Positions 6,705 through 14,361 of a stretch of DNA of 18,182 bases are shown piece by piece. The translations under genes were made by a program, and so were the position numbers. Position 1 is the stretch's first letter, and each line of letters begins with the position of its first letter. The notes under the pieces are model-generated. The model searched no databases, had not been told where the DNA came from, and saw only the letters and a program-made list of their open reading frames with translations. Source of the DNA: JAHEFT01 sp964443145 (GTDB lineage Bacteria; Pseudomonadota; Gammaproteobacteria; Xanthomonadales; SZUA-36); the NCBI GenBank assembly GCA_964443145.1, contig CAYUBS010000052.1, positions 1-18,182 of the forward strand, written 5' to 3'.

Positions 6705-9173
6705 ATGACGTGGTTGTTGCTATTAACGCTGTTGGGAATTTCACTCGCCAGTGCCTTTTACGGCACAAGTTTTTTGATGTGGACCGTGGCCATGGCCGCC
6801 GGCATCGTAATCCTGGCCTCGACGGGATCGATACCGCTGATCAGCCTGGTAGTGATTGCCGCGGTATTTGCCATCGTAGCCATCCCACTGAACGTCAAAC
6901 CCTGGCGTCAGCAGCTCATCAGCGCGCCCTTCCTGAAGCAATTCAGGCGCATGCTTCCTGAAATTTCAGAAACAGAACAGGTCGCCCTGGACGCAGGAAC
7001 AGTGGGGTGGGAAGGTGAGTTGTTTGCCGGCAAGCCCGACTGGAAGATCTTAAAAAAACAACCTTACCTGGCGTTGACGGTCGAGGAGCAGGCTTTTCTT
7101 GACGGTCCGGTCGACGAACTCTGCCACACACTGAATTCATGGGAAATCTCCCACGTTGATGCAGATCTCAACCCGGAGACCTGGGAATTTCTGAAGCGAA
7201 ATCGCTTCTTCGGCATGATCATTCCAAAAGAGTACGGCGGCCTGGGGTTCTCAGCGATGGCCCACCGTGCAGTCCTGCAAAAACTATCATCGGTCTGCGG
7301 TGTGACGGCTTCAACTGTGGCCGTACCCAACTCTCTGGGCCCGGGCGAATTGCTGCTGCATTACGGAACCGAGGAACAGAAAAACCACTTCCTGCCCCGC
7401 CTGGCGCGTGGCGAAGAAATCCCGTGCTTCGGCCTGACCGGACCCACAGCCGGTTCAGACGCGACCTCTATTCCCGACCTTGGCATCGTCTGCAAGCAGA
7501 AAGTCGGTGGCAAGCAAGTCCTCGGAATTCGCCTTAATTTCGACAAGCGTTACATCACTCTGGCCCCCGTAGCGACCATCATCGGAATCGCATTCCGGAT
7601 GTATGACCCTGATGGCTTGCTGGGTGAGAAGGAAGATCTCGGCATCAGCCTGGCACTGGTGCCACGCGACACCAAGGGTATGGAAATTGGACGGCGCCAC
7701 ATGCCGCTCAACCTGCCTTTCCAGAATGGCCCCATTCTCGGTAAAGACGTATTCGTCCCCCTTGACGCATTGATTGGCGGGATCGAAATGGCCGGCCAGG
7801 GCTGGCGCATGCTGGTCGAGTGCCTGTCGGTTGGTCGCGCAATCTCACTGCCGTCAACATCAACCGGCGGTGCCAAGATGGGGGCGTTGGCAACCGGCGC
7901 CTACTCCAGAATCCGTAAACAGTTCAACATGCCCATCGGCCGTTTCGAGGGCGTAGAAGCAGCGCTGGCCCGTATTGCCAGCAACACCTACGCAACTTCG
8001 GCATTGTCCAGAATGACAGCCACTGCTGTGGATCTGGGTGACAAGCCTTCGGTACCATCGGCCATTGCCAAGTACCACACCACCGAAATGGCGCGCGAGG
8101 TGATCCGCGATGCGATGGACGTGCATGGTGGAAAGGGCGTGATCATGGGCCCGAGAAACTACCTGGGCCGCGGCTGGGAAAGCATCCCCGTATCGATCAC
8201 GGTGGAAGGCGCCAACATCATGACGCGCAACCTGATGATCTTCGGCCAGGGTGCAATACGTTGCCACCCCTATGTATTGAAAGAAATGGAAGCCGCTCGT
8301 ATCGAAAATGTATCGGAGCGTATCGATCAGTTCGACAGCCTGTTGTTTTCACATGTGGGCTATTCAGTACGGAATGCAGCGAGGAGCCTGGTACTGGGTC
8401 TGAGCTTCGGCAAGTTCGCCATGGTTCCACACGACCGGAAAACGGCCAAGTACTACAAGAAACTGGCCCGTTATTCGGCGTCGCTTGCCTTCATTTCCGA
8501 CATAGCGATGCTCACACTGGGCGGGAAACTGAAACAGAAAGAACACATTTCAGCCCGCCTGGGCGATGTACTAAGCCACCTGTATATCTGTTCCGCCATG
8601 CTCAAGCGTTATGAATCTGAAGGGCGACCGATTGCCGATCAGGCTATCCTTGCCTGGGCATTCCACAGCGCCATCTACAAGATTCAGGTAGCGCTGAGAC
8701 TGGTAGTCGATAACTTCCCCAACCGATATATGCGTTCCTTGCTGAGATTCGTGGTCTTTCCGTTCGGGCGCCAGGAAAAGGAACCCGGCGACCGCCTGAC
8801 GCACCGGGTTGCGCAGTTATTGATGGTTCCATCCGATACAAGGGACCGCCTGACCAACGGTGTATTCAAATCCGATACCTCTACCCACCCTGTGTGCCTG
8901 ATGGAACAGGCACTGCCCCAGGTTATCCTTGCGGAGCCGCTGGAGCGCAAGCTGCTCAAGGCACTTAAACAGGGCGACATCAACGGCATCACCTGGGATG
9001 AGCAACTCAAGGATGCAGTCGACAAATCCATTGTCAGCAAAGACGAAGCGGACATCCTGTTGCATGTGCGTGAACTAGTGGCGGAGATCATCGCGGTTGA
9101 TGACTTTGACGTGGAAGAACTTCGCCTGGGCAGGCGCACTGAGTCGAGGATCGACACACAGCACGCCGCTTAA
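6705..9173 (+). CDS. fadE: FadE-type acyl-CoA dehydrogenase
   Basis: 822 aa from the ATG at 6705, close to the E. coli FadE length of about 814. The start is fixed by AGGAG (6693-6697) seven bases upstream; an earlier ATG at 6636 lies inside the -35. The N-terminus is hydrophobic (about 2-19, 23-40, 44-61), consistent with membrane association. The acyl-CoA dehydrogenase core follows (FFGMIIPKEYGGLGFSAMAH, GLTGPTAGSDATSI, DAMDVHGGKGVIMGPRNYLG). The C-terminal extension (from about residue 550) fits DUF1974, which marks the FadE family. It performs the first step of fatty acid beta-oxidation, oxidising acyl-CoA to trans-2-enoyl-CoA with FAD. It is probably a single-gene unit, controlled by the TetR operator upstream and ending at the hairpin at 9181. 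Confidence 0.93.
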   Translation: MTWLLLLTLLGISLASAFYGTSFLMWTVAMAAGIVILASTGSIPLISLVVIAAVFAIVAIPLNVKPWRQQLISAPFLKQFRRMLPEISETEQVALDAGTVGWEGELFAGKPDWKILKKQPYLALTVEEQAFLDGPVDELCHTLNSWEISHVDADLNPETWEFLKRNRFFGMIIPKEYGGLGFSAMAHRAVLQKLSSVCGVTASTVAVPNSLGPGELLLHYGTEEQKNHFLPRLARGEEIPCFGLTGPTAGSDATSIPDLGIVCKQKVGGKQVLGIRLNFDKRYITLAPVATIIGIAFRMYDPDGLLGEKEDLGISLALVPRDTKGMEIGRRHMPLNLPFQNGPILGKDVFVPLDALIGGIEMAGQGWRMLVECLSVGRAISLPSTSTGGAKMGALATGAYSRIRKQFNMPIGRFEGVEAALARIASNTYATSALSRMTATAVDLGDKPSVPSAIAKYHTTEMAREVIRDAMDVHGGKGVIMGPRNYLGRGWESIPVSITVEGANIMTRNLMIFGQGAIRCHPYVLKEMEAARIENVSERIDQFDSLLFSHVGYSVRNAARSLVLGLSFGKFAMVPHDRKTAKYYKKLARYSASLAFISDIAMLTLGGKLKQKEHISARLGDVLSHLYICSAMLKRYESEGRPIADQAILAWAFHSAIYKIQVALRLVVDNFPNRYMRSLLRFVVFPFGRQEKEPGDRLTHRVAQLLMVPSDTRDRLTNGVFKSDTSTHPVCLMEQALPQVILAEPLERKLLKALKQGDINGITWDEQLKDAVDKSIVSKDEADILLHVRELVAEIIAVDDFDVEELRLGRRTESRIDTQHAA

Positions 9174-9180
9174 CCAAAAT

Positions 9181-9208
9181 AGCCGCGCTGCGTATCGGCA
9201 GCGCGGCT
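9181..9208 (+). terminator. Hairpin, likely transcription terminator after fadE
   Basis: A perfect 11-bp stem, AGCCGCGCTGC (9181-9191) and GCAGCGCGGCT (9198-9208), with a 6-nt loop, seven bases after the fadE stop. The downstream tract (TTCACTGTT) has few T residues, so termination efficiency is uncertain. Confidence 0.65.
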
Positions 9209-9215
9209 TCACTGT

Positions 9216-9221
9216 TATAAT
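9216..9221 (+). promoter_or_regulatory. Possible -10 element (TATAAT) upstream of the riboswitch
   Basis: A perfect TATAAT between the two hairpins. No acceptable -35 lies 16-18 bp upstream, because that stretch is the fadE terminator stem. If used, transcription would begin at or inside the 9225-9269 hairpin. It is the only promoter-like element seen before the riboswitch. Confidence 0.3.
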
Positions 9222-9224
9222 TCC

Positions 9225-9269
9225 GGTCCCGCCGGACCCACGTTTACTTCTCGTGGATCCGGCGGGACC
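9225..9269. repeat. Strong 12-bp inverted repeat with inner 5-bp stem
   Basis: GGTCCCGCCGGA (9225-9236) pairs perfectly with TCCGGCGGGACC (9258-9269). Inside, CCACG (9238-9242) pairs with CGTGG (9252-9256) around the loop TTTACTTCT. It is followed by TTTGCTTTGGG. It could be a second terminator for fadE, a structure leading the btuB transcript, or a conserved intergenic palindrome. Confidence 0.6.
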
Positions 9270-9274
9270 TTTGC

Positions 9275-9490
9275 TTTGGGTGCCCGGAAAAACAGGCCCC
9301 TGGTTTACCAGCCAGGAACCTGCCGGGTTAAACGGGAAGCCGGTTAAATTCCGGCACTGCCCCCGCAACGGTAAGCGAGACAGCCAGGCATATGCAGGGT
9401 TGTTTGCGGCCTCAAGCCACTGCACGAAGTGTGGGAAGGCGCTGCAAGGTCCATTTGGATCATTCGCGAGTCCGGAGACCGGCCCAGAGT
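9275..9490 (+). ncRNA. Cobalamin (B12) riboswitch aptamer
   Basis: Recognised from conserved segments in the right order: CTTTGGGTGCCCGG at the 5' side, GGGTTAAACGGGAAGCCGG, the very conserved core CTGCCCCCGCAACGGTAAGC (about 9356-9375), GCCACTG with GGGAAGGCGCTGCAAGG, and the B12-box-like segment GAGTCCGGAGACCGGCC (about 9468-9484). The boundaries are approximate. The aptamer binds adenosylcobalamin or a related cobalamin and lies directly upstream of a BtuB-like receptor gene, the expected position. The 9483-9523 segment can form the following hairpin (CCCAG pairs with CTGGG), likely P13 with its kissing loop. Confidence 0.9.
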
Positions 9491-9530
9491 TTGCAGTTAC
9501 CGTGTTGCGGAGGGCAACCTGGGTCTGTGG

Positions 9531-9589
9531 ATTGCTCCCGGCCCTACCCTCGCAGCGCACATTTGCGCGGGTGAGCGCTCCGGAGCAAT
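9531..9589 (+). promoter_or_regulatory. Riboswitch expression platform, SD-sequestering hairpin
   Basis: ATTGCTCC (9531-9538) is the exact complement of GGAGCAAT (9582-9589), which contains the Shine-Dalgarno GGAG (9582-9585) of the gene starting at 9592. The intervening RNA adds nested stems ACCC/GGGT (9546-9549, 9569-9572) and GCGCA/TGCGC (9555-9559, 9564-9568). There is no T-rich tract, so regulation is probably at translation initiation. Confidence 0.65.
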
Positions 9590-9591
9590 AT

Positions 9592-11394
9592 ATGAACACC
9601 GCTAAACTCTTTTCTTCTTCCGTTCTTTTCTCACTGTGTTTTCCTGGCCTGCTCGCGGCGGAGGAAATCGACTCGTATGAGCTAAAGCCCGACCTGGTCG
9701 TTACGCCTTCGAGAATGCTCGAGTCACTCAGTGATTCGCTAGCCTCGGTCAGTGTAATCACCCGTGAAGATATCGAAATATCCGTTGCCGAAGACCTGCT
9801 TGCATTGCTGCGTCTGCAACCGGGCGTCGACATCGTACGGTCCGGAGGGCCTGGATCCCAAACCAGCGTTTTCCTGCGCGGAAGCAATTCAAACCACGTA
9901 CTGGTGCTGATCGACGGCGTCAGGGTCAGCTCCAGTAATACCGGTGCCTATGTCTGGGAGCAGCTGCCTCTGAACCAGGTTGAACGGGTTGAGATCGTCC
10001 GTGGACCCCGCGGTAGCCTGTATGGGTCCGATTCGATTGGCGGCGTCATCCAGATCATCACCCGGAGCAGCCCAAAGCCCTATGCGCGCATTACCGGGGG
10101 TAGTTTTGGTACTGCAGAAATCGAGGGTGGCCTGGGCTACGCAGGTGAAAACAGCAAACTCAGCGTCAACGCCGGATACCGTCACGTTGATGGTTTCTCA
10201 GCCCAGAACCCCAACGGTTTTAGCTACAACCCTGACGACGATGGGTTCAAAACAGCCAACCTCGGCATCAAGGGCTCGACCGAAGCTTCGTATGGCCAGT
10301 GGCAATATAGCTTTCTCGGGCTGGACAACGAAACCGAGTTTGACGAGGGTGAGTCAGATACCCGGCAATACGTGGCGTCAGCAGGATTTCACGGGCAGTT
10401 TTCGGATGTTTGGGATTACCAGATCCTGGGTGGATACACCTACGAACGATTGCGTTCAGACTACATTTTTTATACCACGGGATTTAAATCCAGCCGCTAC
10501 GAGTTCAGTTGGCAAAATCAATACAGCTCCGGACAGAATGGAACACTCAGCTTTGGACTGGACTACTATCGCGAGAATGGAAAATCGCAGGATACCTGGG
10601 ATGAAAACCGCAACAACCTGGGCGCTTTTGCCAGCTATGACTACTATTTTGAAAAATTACATGTGCAGCTTGGTGGGCGATACGATGACAACAGCCGGTT
10701 TGACGGCAAGTTCACCGGCCAGGCCGCACTGGGCTATGACCTTGGCGATGCCTGGCAGATCATGGGCAGTTACGGTTCAGCCTTCCGCGGACCAAACCTG
10801 AATGAGCAATACTCTCCCGGCTTCAGCGGGCTGTTCGCCGGCAACCCGGATCTGGACCCCGAATCCTCGACATCAGGCGAAGTAGGTCTGCGTTGGTACA
10901 GCGATAGCATGGGCTCACTTACAGCATCGCTATACCGCACGGAAGTAAAAGACCTGATCGCTTTTCAAGGTGAGTTATTCCAGGCCATCAACGTCCAGAA
11001 AGCACGCTTGAAAGGCATTGAGCTGGATTACACTCTTTCCCTGGACGGTTGGCTGCTGGGAGCCAATGCGACCTTCCAGGACACCGAAAACCGCGAAACC
11101 GGTAAAACGCTGTTACGCCGGCCCGACCAGAAAGGCTCTCTTTCACTGGACCGTCGTTTTGCTAATAATTCGTGGCTGGGCCTGGAATGGTTTTACTCGG
11201 GTAAGCGCCAGGATTTTGGCGGAATCACGCTGGATTCCTACAACCTGTTAAACCTGCGCGCAGGCTGGGTGTTTACGCCCGGTTGGCAGCTGGAACTACG
11301 GGGCGACAACCTGACAGATAAGGATTACGAGCCAGCCTATGGATTTAACTCAGCCGGGCGCTCTTTCTTTGTCTCCCTGGCCTGGAAACCTTAG
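9592..11394 (+). CDS. btuB: BtuB-like TonB-dependent outer membrane receptor (vitamin B12)
   Basis: 600 aa from the ATG at 9592, with SD GGAG six bases upstream. The frame extends further upstream, but that part runs through the riboswitch and is not coding. A signal peptide (about 1-23, ending LLAA) is followed by a TonB box (PDLVVTPSR, like the DTLVVTA of E. coli BtuB). The plug domain has VSVITREDIE, LLRLQPGVDI, VFLRGSNSNHVLVLIDGVR and EIVRGPRGSLYGSDSIGGVI. A 22-stranded barrel follows, with FRGPNLNEQYSP and a C-terminal DNLTDKDYEPAYGFNSAGRS and terminal aromatic strand. The length is close to E. coli BtuB (about 614). It imports cobalamin across the outer membrane using TonB energy. The upstream cobalamin riboswitch supports the substrate. 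The stop overlaps the convergent YgbA-family gene by 4 nt. Confidence 0.9.
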   Translation: MNTAKLFSSSVLFSLCFPGLLAAEEIDSYELKPDLVVTPSRMLESLSDSLASVSVITREDIEISVAEDLLALLRLQPGVDIVRSGGPGSQTSVFLRGSNSNHVLVLIDGVRVSSSNTGAYVWEQLPLNQVERVEIVRGPRGSLYGSDSIGGVIQIITRSSPKPYARITGGSFGTAEIEGGLGYAGENSKLSVNAGYRHVDGFSAQNPNGFSYNPDDDGFKTANLGIKGSTEASYGQWQYSFLGLDNETEFDEGESDTRQYVASAGFHGQFSDVWDYQILGGYTYERLRSDYIFYTTGFKSSRYEFSWQNQYSSGQNGTLSFGLDYYRENGKSQDTWDENRNNLGAFASYDYYFEKLHVQLGGRYDDNSRFDGKFTGQAALGYDLGDAWQIMGSYGSAFRGPNLNEQYSPGFSGLFAGNPDLDPESSTSGEVGLRWYSDSMGSLTASLYRTEVKDLIAFQGELFQAINVQKARLKGIELDYTLSLDGWLLGANATFQDTENRETGKTLLRRPDQKGSLSLDRRFANNSWLGLEWFYSGKRQDFGGITLDSYNLLNLRAGWVFTPGWQLELRGDNLTDKDYEPAYGFNSAGRSFFVSLAWKP

Positions 11395-11786
11395 TCAGTC
11401 CTGCTTTGCCCGGCGGCATCCCGTCGCCGGCGCAGCTCAGCGCGAATTTTCATCGGGTGCTCAACCCGCCGGAATTTGTCATACAAATGGGTCAACGCAC
11501 GGATAGGATGGCGCCAGATCATACGCGGACCGGCAAACCGCATCACCTCCTGCGCCATTTCACGCTGTGCAGGCTTGTAACAGTGGATCGGGCAATTCGC
11601 ACAGGTAGGCTTGTCTGAACCGTACGGACACTTCTCAAGGCGTTTCTCCGCGTAGCGCATCAGCCAGGCGCATTGGGGGCAGAGTGCGGCACCCTCATGG
11701 TCTTCGTGGTGGTGAGTACAATAAATCCGTGTCATACAGACCAGGGTGTCGTGCTCGTGTTTCAGTCTGCCGGTGATCGTGCCCAT
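11391..11786 (-). CDS. ygbA: YgbA-family (nitrous oxide-stimulated promoter family) protein
   Basis: 131 aa from the ATG at 11786; an ATG at 11816 would add ten residues. The sequence carries the family pattern GRLKHEHDTLVCMTRIYC, a Cys/His cluster (YCTHHH, CPQC, AEKRLEKCPYG, CANCPIHCY) and FAGPRMIWRHPIRALTHLYDKFR. This fits the PF11756 'nitrous oxide-stimulated promoter' family, of which E. coli YgbA is a member under NsrR control. The Cys cluster suggests metal or Fe-S binding. The N-terminal ten residues upstream of 11786 do not look family-like and include the predicted -10, so I prefer the shorter start. The FNR-like box lies at a suitable distance. The stop overlaps the btuB stop. Confidence 0.82.
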   Translation of the reverse strand: MGTITGRLKHEHDTLVCMTRIYCTHHHEDHEGAALCPQCAWLMRYAEKRLEKCPYGSDKPTCANCPIHCYKPAQREMAQEVMRFAGPRMIWRHPIRALTHLYDKFRRVEHPMKIRAELRRRRDAAGQSRTD

Positions 11787-11820
11787 GTACCGATAATAGC
11801 GGTATATGTGATACATCTAT

Positions 11821-11834
11821 TTGACCATAATCAA
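11821..11834. promoter_or_regulatory. FNR/DNR-like binding site between ygbA and apbE
   Basis: TTGACCATAATCAA matches the palindrome TTGAT-N4-ATCAA with one mismatch. Its centre (11827.5) lies about 41.5 bp from the ygbA ATG on the minus strand. A -10-like TATTAT (11793-11798) sits between it and that ATG. For the divergent apbE the nearest -10-like element is TATTCT (11860-11865). It could serve either gene. Confidence 0.55.
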
Positions 11835-11875
11835 CAACGCCATTCTTTTGCTGATCTGGTATTCTGAGCCGCGCC

Positions 11876-12910
11876 ATGACCCATGTGAAACTGAAAAACC
11901 TCACCCTCCTTCTTGTGCTCTGCCTTGCCGCCTGTGCGAAGCAGCCCGGCGAGAAAAAAGCCGAATTTTTTGTCTTCGGAACACTGCTGGAAGTGACGGT
12001 TTGGGCCGCTGACGAATCCAGCACCAACGAGGCGTTTTCCGACCTGCAAAATGCCTTCCAGGAAATGCACCGCGACTGGCACGCCTGGGAACCCGGCCTG
12101 CTGACAGAAATCAACCGGGGATTTGCTACCGGCCTGCCAGTACTTGCCAGTCCATCTATCGTGGAAATGACCAGGCAATCGCAACAGGTTGAGAAGCAAT
12201 CCGGTGGACGCTTCAACCCGGCGATAGGCGCGCTGATCGGGCTCTGGGGTTTTCATACCTCGGAGTACCCGGTGCAAGGCCCGCCTCCACGCCGGAGCCG
12301 AATTGAGGAGTTGGTCCATCTGAATCCTTCAAGCCTGGAGATACAGATTGACGGACAGGAAATGTCCTCGCTAAACCCGGCAGTGCAACTCGATTTTGGT
12401 GGAATTGCAAAAGGCTATGCCATCGACCAGGCCATCAGCATCCTCAGGGCCCACGGTATCGACAACGCCATCGTCAACGCGGGTGGCGACCTGCGAGCCA
12501 TCGGATCTCATGGCGACAGGCCATGGCGGATTGCAGTGCGTGACCCGGCGGGAGGCATTATTGGTACGCTTCAAACGGGCCCGGATGAAGCCGTATTCAC
12601 CTCGGGAAACTACGAACGATTCCGGCAGGACAACGAGAGCCGTTATCCACACATACTTGATCCGCGCAGCGGCTGGCCGGTGCAGGACGTGGCCTCGGTC
12701 ACGGTAATCACGCAAGAGGGCTGGCTGGCCGATTCAGCGGCAACGGCGCTCACCGTCGCAGGCCTGGATGACTGGCCGGAAGTCGCACGCTCCCTTGGCC
12801 TGGACCAGGTCCTGATAGTAGATGAATACGGAAAGGCTTATTTGACGGAGAAAATGGACGCCAGATTGACGTTTGTCGAAGGCGTGACAAAAGAAATCGT
12901 CGTTTTCTAA
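11876..12910 (+). CDS. apbE: ApbE-type FAD:protein FMN transferase lipoprotein
   Basis: 344 aa from the ATG at 11876. An N-terminal lipoprotein signal has a lipobox LAAC (17-20), so Cys20 is lipidated and the protein sits in the periplasm on a membrane. The ApbE fold shows DFGGIAKGYAID, NAGGDLRAIG, HILDPRSGWP and ADSAATAL. These are family motifs for FAD binding and for the Mg-dependent transfer of FMN to a Thr/Ser of partner proteins such as NqrB/C, RnfD/G or NosR. No obvious partner protein is in the window. It is divergent from the YgbA gene, with an FNR-like box between them. The stop overlaps the sufT stop by 4 nt. Confidence 0.92.
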   Translation: MTHVKLKNLTLLLVLCLAACAKQPGEKKAEFFVFGTLLEVTVWAADESSTNEAFSDLQNAFQEMHRDWHAWEPGLLTEINRGFATGLPVLASPSIVEMTRQSQQVEKQSGGRFNPAIGALIGLWGFHTSEYPVQGPPPRRSRIEELVHLNPSSLEIQIDGQEMSSLNPAVQLDFGGIAKGYAIDQAISILRAHGIDNAIVNAGGDLRAIGSHGDRPWRIAVRDPAGGIIGTLQTGPDEAVFTSGNYERFRQDNESRYPHILDPRSGWPVQDVASVTVITQEGWLADSAATALTVAGLDDWPEVARSLGLDQVLIVDEYGKAYLTEKMDARLTFVEGVTKEIVVF

Positions 12911-13458
12911 AACATCCCGGTTTCGAGCCGGGCCACTTCCGACATCATATTGTGATTCCAGGGCGGATCGAAAGTGAGTTCGACGTTGACCTGCTCGATG
13001 GTCGGAACCAGCTTCAGCTTGGACCGGACGTCATCCACCAGGATATCCCCCATCCCACAACCGGGCGCGGTCAGTGTCATATCTACATTCACAATGCGCT
13101 CACCGTTTTCACCGGCGTGTATTTCACATCGGTAGATCAAGCCCAGGTCGACGACATTCACCGGAATCTCCGGGTCATAGACCGTCTTCATCTGATCCCA
13201 GAGCAATCGCTCAACATCGTCTTCCGTCGCGCCATCGGGGAGACTGGGCGGCATCACCGGCTGCTTTCCGATCGCGTCGGCATCAATGCCGGCAATACGA
13301 AAAAGGTTGCCGTCAACAAAGACCGTGAAACTGCCTCCCAGCGCCTGCGTGATGTAGCCGACGGTACCGGCCGGGATGGTAAGTTCGTCCCCAACGGGAA
13401 TCATCACGACATCGCAGTCGCGTTCAAAAGTACAGGGCTGGCTGGTATGGGAAAACAT
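12907..13458 (-). CDS. sufT: SufT, DUF59-type Fe-S cluster maturation protein
   Basis: 183 aa. The N-terminal part reads CTFERDCDVVMIPVGDELTIPAG and YITQALGGSFTV, typical of the SufT family. It is followed by a DUF59/MIP18-like domain with DPEIPVNVVDLGLIY, MTLTAPGCGMGDILVDDV and ELTFDPPW; Cys in APGCGM is the family Cys. The protein assists maturation of Fe-S proteins in other bacteria. The start at 13458 has a weak SD (GAGAAG). It lies downstream of bfr, with 62 bp containing a hairpin. Its placement behind the bacterioferritin genes suggests a joint role in iron supply (inference). The 3' end overlaps apbE by 4 nt. Confidence 0.85.
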   Translation of the reverse strand: MFSHTSQPCTFERDCDVVMIPVGDELTIPAGTVGYITQALGGSFTVFVDGNLFRIAGIDADAIGKQPVMPPSLPDGATEDDVERLLWDQMKTVYDPEIPVNVVDLGLIYRCEIHAGENGERIVNVDMTLTAPGCGMGDILVDDVRSKLKLVPTIEQVNVELTFDPPWNHNMMSEVARLETGMF

Positions 13459-13475
13459 TGCTTCTCAAAGTGAGG

Positions 13476-13503
13476 CCTGCTGCATGATATCTCAAGCAGC
13501 AGG
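13476..13503. repeat. Perfect 8-bp inverted repeat between bfr and sufT
   Basis: CCTGCTGC (13476-13483) and GCAGCAGG (13496-13503) with a 12-nt loop. It lies in the only gap between bfr and sufT. It could attenuate read-through or stabilise the bfr transcript; on the minus strand it lacks a T-rich tail, so a terminator is doubtful. Confidence 0.5.
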
Positions 13504-13520
13504 ACCACATTTCTTTGTCG

Positions 13521-13988
13521 CTAGCCGATCTGGCTTTGCTGGTAATTTTCGATGCCGACCCGTTCGATCAGGTCAAGCTGGGTTTCAAGCCAGTCAACGT
13601 GCTCTTCCTCAGAACTCAGGATGCTGTCGAACAGTTCCCTGCTGACGAAATCCTTGATCGACTCGCAATGCTCGACTGCTTCGCGCAAATCAGGAAGGGC
13701 TTCCAATTCCAGTGCGAGATCGCATTCCAGCATTTCTTTCGTGTGCTCACCGATCCTCAGCTTGCCGACATCCTGCATATTAGGCAGGCCTTCAAGAAAC
13801 AGAATCCGCTCCACCAATTGGTCTGCATGTTTCATTTCGTCCACCGACTCGTGGAATTCGTAGTCACCCAGGGTTTTCAGTCCCCAGTCCAGGAACATTC
13901 TGGAATGCAGGAAATACTGGCTGATTGCAGTCAGTTCGTTGCGCAGCACGCGATTGAGATACTCAATGACTTTAGGGTCACCCTTCAT
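13521..13988 (-). CDS. bfr: Bacterioferritin
   Basis: 155 aa, start with SD GGAGAG about seven bases upstream. All bacterioferritin signatures are present: ferroxidase ligands Glu18, Glu51, His54, Glu94, Glu127 and His130, heme-axial Met52, and the inner-surface His46 and Asp50. It forms a 24-subunit shell that oxidises Fe(II) and stores the mineral, with heme between subunit pairs. It sits directly downstream of bfd on the same strand (114 bp between), with two weak Fur-like sequences in between, so expression is probably iron-responsive (inference). Confidence 0.96.
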   Translation of the reverse strand: MKGDPKVIEYLNRVLRNELTAISQYFLHSRMFLDWGLKTLGDYEFHESVDEMKHADQLVERILFLEGLPNMQDVGKLRIGEHTKEMLECDLALELEALPDLREAVEHCESIKDFVSRELFDSILSSEEEHVDWLETQLDLIERVGIENYQQSQIG

Positions 13989-14030
13989 TAAAACTCTCCA
14001 AGATCAGGTAAAAGACCGGCCAACCGGCCG

Positions 14031-14049
14031 AAGAAAGAGAATCATTCTA
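14031..14049. promoter_or_regulatory. Weak Fur-box-like site upstream of bfr
   Basis: AAGAAAGAGAATCATTCTA, 13 of 19 matches to GATAATGATAATCATTATC by my alignment. On the minus strand it begins with a -10-like TAGAAT (14044-14049), so Fur could occlude a bfr promoter. Support is weaker than for the site at 14371. Confidence 0.4.
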
Positions 14050-14070
14050 CAAAATGAATCAATTCCGTGC

Positions 14071-14089
14071 AGGAATGAGAATCGTTCGC
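14071..14089. promoter_or_regulatory. Second weak Fur-box-like site upstream of bfr
   Basis: AGGAATGAGAATCGTTCGC, 12 of 19 matches to the Fur consensus, with an intact AATGA-N-AATC core. It lies 40 bp from the previous site, in the bfd-bfr gap. Low confidence on its own, but two similar sites in one short gap are suggestive. Confidence 0.35.
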
Positions 14090-14102
14090 ATGGGAGAACA
14101 GG

Positions 14103-14318
14103 TCAACCCGAGGAGACGACCTCAAGCTGGACAGTGGATTTGGGAGAACCTGCGTCCTCGAGCGCCTTGTCGAGTACTTCGCGCGCCATTTTCACGCAAC
14201 TGCCACATTGGGTGCCACAACCGGTTACTTCACTGAGGTCCCGGAAACTCCTGACACCTTCATCAACCGCCTTTCGGATGGCGGAATCGCTCACAGCCTG
14301 GCAAATGCAAATGTACAT
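14103..14318 (-). CDS. bfd: Bacterioferritin-associated ferredoxin (Bfd)
   Basis: 71 aa from the ATG at 14318 (MYICICQAVSD), which fits the family. A longer frame starting at 14366 is rejected because that ATG lies in the promoter's -10. Cysteines in the pattern CxC...CxxC (CIC; TGCGTQCGSC) coordinate a 2Fe-2S cluster. Bfd donates electrons to bacterioferritin to mobilise stored iron. It lies directly upstream of bfr, with a strong Fur box and promoter in front of it, matching known repression of bfd by Fur. The AGGA close to the start has a very short spacer, so translation initiation may be weak. Confidence 0.9.
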   Translation of the reverse strand: MYICICQAVSDSAIRKAVDEGVRSFRDLSEVTGCGTQCGSCVKMAREVLDKALEDAGSPKSTVQLEVVSSG

Positions 14319-14361
14319 ATCCTGAGTTTCGTCAAATCCAATCAAACAGCAATTGACTTGA

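Noticed and set aside
9097..9591. N-terminal 165-codon extension of the btuB frame
   Set aside because: It runs over the end of fadE, two hairpins and the riboswitch. The signal peptide and SD fix the start at 9592.
11410..11430. Inverted repeat CCGGCG / CGCCGG near the btuB-ygbA convergence
   Set aside because: It lies within the ygbA coding end, with no T-tract. It may be chance in a GC-rich stretch.
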